64,000 nucleotides of DNA from Terriglobia bacterium (lineage in GTDB: Bacteria > Acidobacteriota > Terriglobia > Terriglobales > Acidobacteriaceae). The notes under the pieces are model-generated. The model was not told the origin of the DNA. It saw only the letters and a list, made by a program, of their open reading frames with translations, and did no database searches. Position numbers and translations under genes: made by a program. The stretch is from positions 124,001-188,000 of the forward strand of contig JAIQGK010000006.1 of assembly GCA_020072645.1 (NCBI GenBank), given 5' to 3'. Positions 62,460-64,000 of the stretch are shown piece after piece (position 1 is the stretch's first letter; the number at the start of each line of letters is the position of its first letter).

Positions 62460-63062
62460 ATGAACGTCGAATATACTGGCCGCCAGTACGAAATCACTCC
62501 TATCACCCGCAAGCAGGTCGAAGGCGGGCTTGAAAAAATCCAGAAAATCCTTGGCACATTTGAGACGCACGTGATTCTCTCAACGGAGAAACGCCGTCAT
62601 ATTGCGGAGATCACAATTACAGTGCGCAATCACGCCCCGATTGTTGGCCTCTCTGAAGCCCAGGAGATGAATACAGCAATAGGAGGAGCGCTGGACAAGA
62701 TCGAGCGCCAGGCCGTGAAATACAAGACGCGATGGAAGAGCAAGAAACGCCAGGCACGAAAAAAAATGGAATTAGCCGGCGAGTCGCAACAAGAACCCAC
62801 GATCGCCATTGCAGTAAACGGCGACCTGACGACGGCTGTGCCGGTAAAGGTCCACAGTTTTCCCAGCAGAGTAAAAGTGACTGAGACGCACGTGACCAAG
62901 AGCTCTGATTCGGTCTCATACAAGCCTTTGACTTTGGAGGAAGCGGTAAAAGAAGCAGAATTTCGCGACCGCGAAGTATTTGTTTTTCGCGATCTGGAAG
63001 GCAGAGTGAAGGTGCTGCATCGCAAGCGTGACGGGAAAATGGAGTTGATCGAAGCGCCGTGA
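62460..63062 (+). CDS. hpf: Ribosome hibernation promoting factor, long form
   Basis: A 200-residue protein: residues 1-105 form the HPF/YfiA domain that binds between the 16S rRNA head and body (MNVEYTGRQYEITPITRKQV, then IERQAVKYKTRWKSKKR); a linker follows; the C-terminal part (KPLTLEEAVKEAEFRDREVF) is the dimerisation domain of long HPFs, which pair 70S ribosomes into 100S particles directly. AGGAGG seven bases before the ATG fixes the start. It follows rpoN, the usual position. Confidence 0.95.
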   Translation: MNVEYTGRQYEITPITRKQVEGGLEKIQKILGTFETHVILSTEKRRHIAEITITVRNHAPIVGLSEAQEMNTAIGGALDKIERQAVKYKTRWKSKKRQARKKMELAGESQQEPTIAIAVNGDLTTAVPVKVHSFPSRVKVTETHVTKSSDSVSYKPLTLEEAVKEAEFRDREVFVFRDLEGRVKVLHRKRDGKMELIEAP

Positions 63063-63120
63063 TTTTCACATTTGGCATTCAAACAGTTCCATTATCGTGG
63101 ACTGTAACGATTTAGATATA

Positions 63121-63152
63121 AAAACCCGCTGAGCTCAGGCCCAGCGGGTTTT
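63121..63152. terminator. Bidirectional terminator
   Basis: AAAACCCGCTG (63121-63131) and CAGCGGGTTTT (63142-63152) pair perfectly around a ten-base loop, with A/T runs on both sides. It serves hpf and the convergent DJ-1/PfpI gene. Confidence 0.92.
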
Positions 63153-63179
63153 GTCATAGCTTATACGTTATTTTAAATC

Positions 63180-63749
63180 TTACGCGGCTGGCCGCTTTTG
63201 TTGAACTCCTGCGCTAAACAGCTCGATCATGGCGCGATTGAATGCGGGAATATCATCGGGCTTGCGGGCTGTCACAAGATTGCCGTCGGTGACTGCTTCC
63301 TTATCGACCCACTCCGCACCGGCATTGCGGATATCAGTCTTGAGCGAAGGCCACGACGCGATCTTGCGGCCGCGCGCCACGCCGGCTTCAATGATCGTCC
63401 ATGGACCATGGCAGATTGCCGCCACGGGTTTGCCTGCGTCAAAGAACGATTTCACGAAAGCGACGGCCTTCGGTTCCATGCGCAGCTTGTCTGGGTTGAT
63501 CACTCCGCCGGGAAGCAGTAGAGCGTCAAAGTCTTCCGGCTTTGCGTTATCAAGCGTGAGATCTGCCGGGACTTCCTTGCCCCACTTTGTCATGTCCCAG
63601 CCCTTTACGGGCCCTTCTTTCAGCGATACGACTTTGGTTTCAGCACCGGCTTTGTTCAAAGCTTCGCGAGGTTGCAATAGCTCGACTTGCTCAAATCCAT
63701 CGGTGACCAAAATTGCTATTTTCTTGCCTTTCAGATTTTCATTAGCCAT
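63180..63749 (-). CDS. DJ-1/PfpI-family protein (protease/glyoxalase-like)
   Basis: A 189-residue single-domain protein of the PfpI group: GKKIAILVTDGFEQVELLQP at the start with the conserved Glu, PGGVINPD in the middle and the nucleophile elbow AICHGPW (catalytic Cys-His). Members act as glyoxalase III, deglycase-like or general stress proteins. AGGA nine bases before the ATG at 63749 sets the start; the longer open frame upstream has no signal. The gene ends next to a shared terminator. Confidence 0.93.
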   Translation of the reverse strand: MANENLKGKKIAILVTDGFEQVELLQPREALNKAGAETKVVSLKEGPVKGWDMTKWGKEVPADLTLDNAKPEDFDALLLPGGVINPDKLRMEPKAVAFVKSFFDAGKPVAAICHGPWTIIEAGVARGRKIASWPSLKTDIRNAGAEWVDKEAVTDGNLVTARKPDDIPAFNRAMIELFSAGVQQKRPAA

Positions 63750-63865
63750 TTTGTGATTCCTTTCCTTCAGAAATAAATGCTTTTCAATATGAGTGTGTTT
63801 GGAATAAATGACAGACGCGCGCCGGTATGAGCCGGCGCGGTCTGCCAACAAATCAGAGAATGCGA

Positions 63866-64000
63866 CTAAGCTGCGGCTCCATTTGCCCACGGATCAAGAA
63901 CAACCTTGGTGCAATGGTCCTGCTTGTCGCGGAACACTTTGTACATCTCAGGGGCCTTGTCGATGGGCACCCGGTGGCTTATGACAAAGCTGGGATCGAT
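63866..64000 (-). CDS. Zinc-dependent alcohol dehydrogenase, C-terminal end (partial)
   Basis: The last 44 residues and TAG of a gene that runs off the right edge. It begins [20 protein letters not shown] and continues [20 protein letters not shown], a typical end of medium-chain zinc alcohol dehydrogenases of the glutathione-independent formaldehyde dehydrogenase type (SHRV-x-ID-APE-MYK-FRDK). Function beyond family cannot be given from this part. It is transcribed toward the DJ-1/PfpI gene and may share an operon with it. Confidence 0.8.
   Translation of the reverse strand: MDPSFVISHRVPIDKAPEMYKVFRDKQDHCTKVVLDPWANGAAA

Noticed and set aside
1-64000. CRISPR arrays, prophage or insertion sequences
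   Set aside because: No regularly spaced repeats, integrase, transposase or phage structural genes were seen on either strand.

Overview
The window looks like a chromosomal segment of an acidobacterium (Terriglobia/Koribacter-like). The evidence is indirect: an Oar-type TonB-dependent receptor with an N-terminal carboxypeptidase-like domain, paired MacB/FtsX-type permeases without an adjacent ATPase, secreted TPR proteins, several small proteins of a kind I associate with that phylum, LPS-transport genes (so a diderm envelope) and moderately high G+C. No phage, insertion sequence, CRISPR array or rRNA was seen; one tRNA gene is present.

Layout. 0.1-4.1 kb: small secreted and cytosolic unknowns, a secreted TPR protein and a membrane-anchored Nudix hydrolase. 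4.2-8.7 kb: a full-length Lhr-type helicase, probably from a leaderless mRNA and carrying a palindromic repeat pair in its coding sequence, overlapped by a tiny DUF5522-like gene. 8.9-11.5 kb: two MacB-like permeases. 11.6 kb: tRNA-Ala(GGC). 11.7-18.9 kb (minus strand): a seven-gene operon, bcrC-bcrB-bcrA-bcrD-had-oah-dch, encoding ATP-dependent class I benzoyl-CoA reductase and the three following enzymes of anaerobic benzoyl-CoA degradation to 3-hydroxypimelyl-CoA. It lies directly downstream of rpoD (19.1-20.8 kb), with a CRP/FNR-like palindrome before bcrC. 21-24.3 kb: RNA-handling genes (DEAD-box-type helicase, RRM protein) and small unknowns. 24.4-27.7 kb: a pyruvate-oxidase-like ThDP enzyme, a small basic DUF6496-like protein and an SDR oxidoreductase behind a 19-codon leader ORF. 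27.8-33.1 kb: a TonB-C protein, the TonB-dependent receptor and a secreted Asp-box protein. 33.2-37 kb: SCO1-like protein, Tat-exported multicopper oxidase and BON-domain protein. 38.1-39.5 kb: ECF sigma factor and anti-sigma factor, the latter ending in a TonB-C-like domain. 39.6-49.7 kb: a run of closely packed plus-strand genes (three TPR/repeat proteins, rnc, three tandem signal peptidases I, AsmA-like protein, a partner protein, cupin). 50.3-54.4 kb: membrane-anchored MutS-family ATPase and M13 metallopeptidase. 54.6-63.1 kb: unknown gene, recJ, zinc-ribbon/RDD protein, then the conserved block lptC/A fusion-lptB-rpoN-hpf. 63.2-64 kb: DJ-1/PfpI protein and the C-terminal end of a zinc alcohol dehydrogenase.

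The most notable content is the benzoyl-CoA operon. It covers ring reduction, hydration, dehydrogenation and ring hydrolysis, but the window holds no benzoate-CoA ligase, ferredoxin or 2-oxoglutarate:ferredoxin oxidoreductase, so substrate activation and the low-potential electron supply must be encoded elsewhere. Other points of interest are the signal peptidase triplication, the anti-sigma/TonB-C fusion, the repeat captured inside the helicase gene, the leaderless helicase promoter and the leader ORF before the SDR. All functional calls come from reading motifs and gene order; no database search was run.
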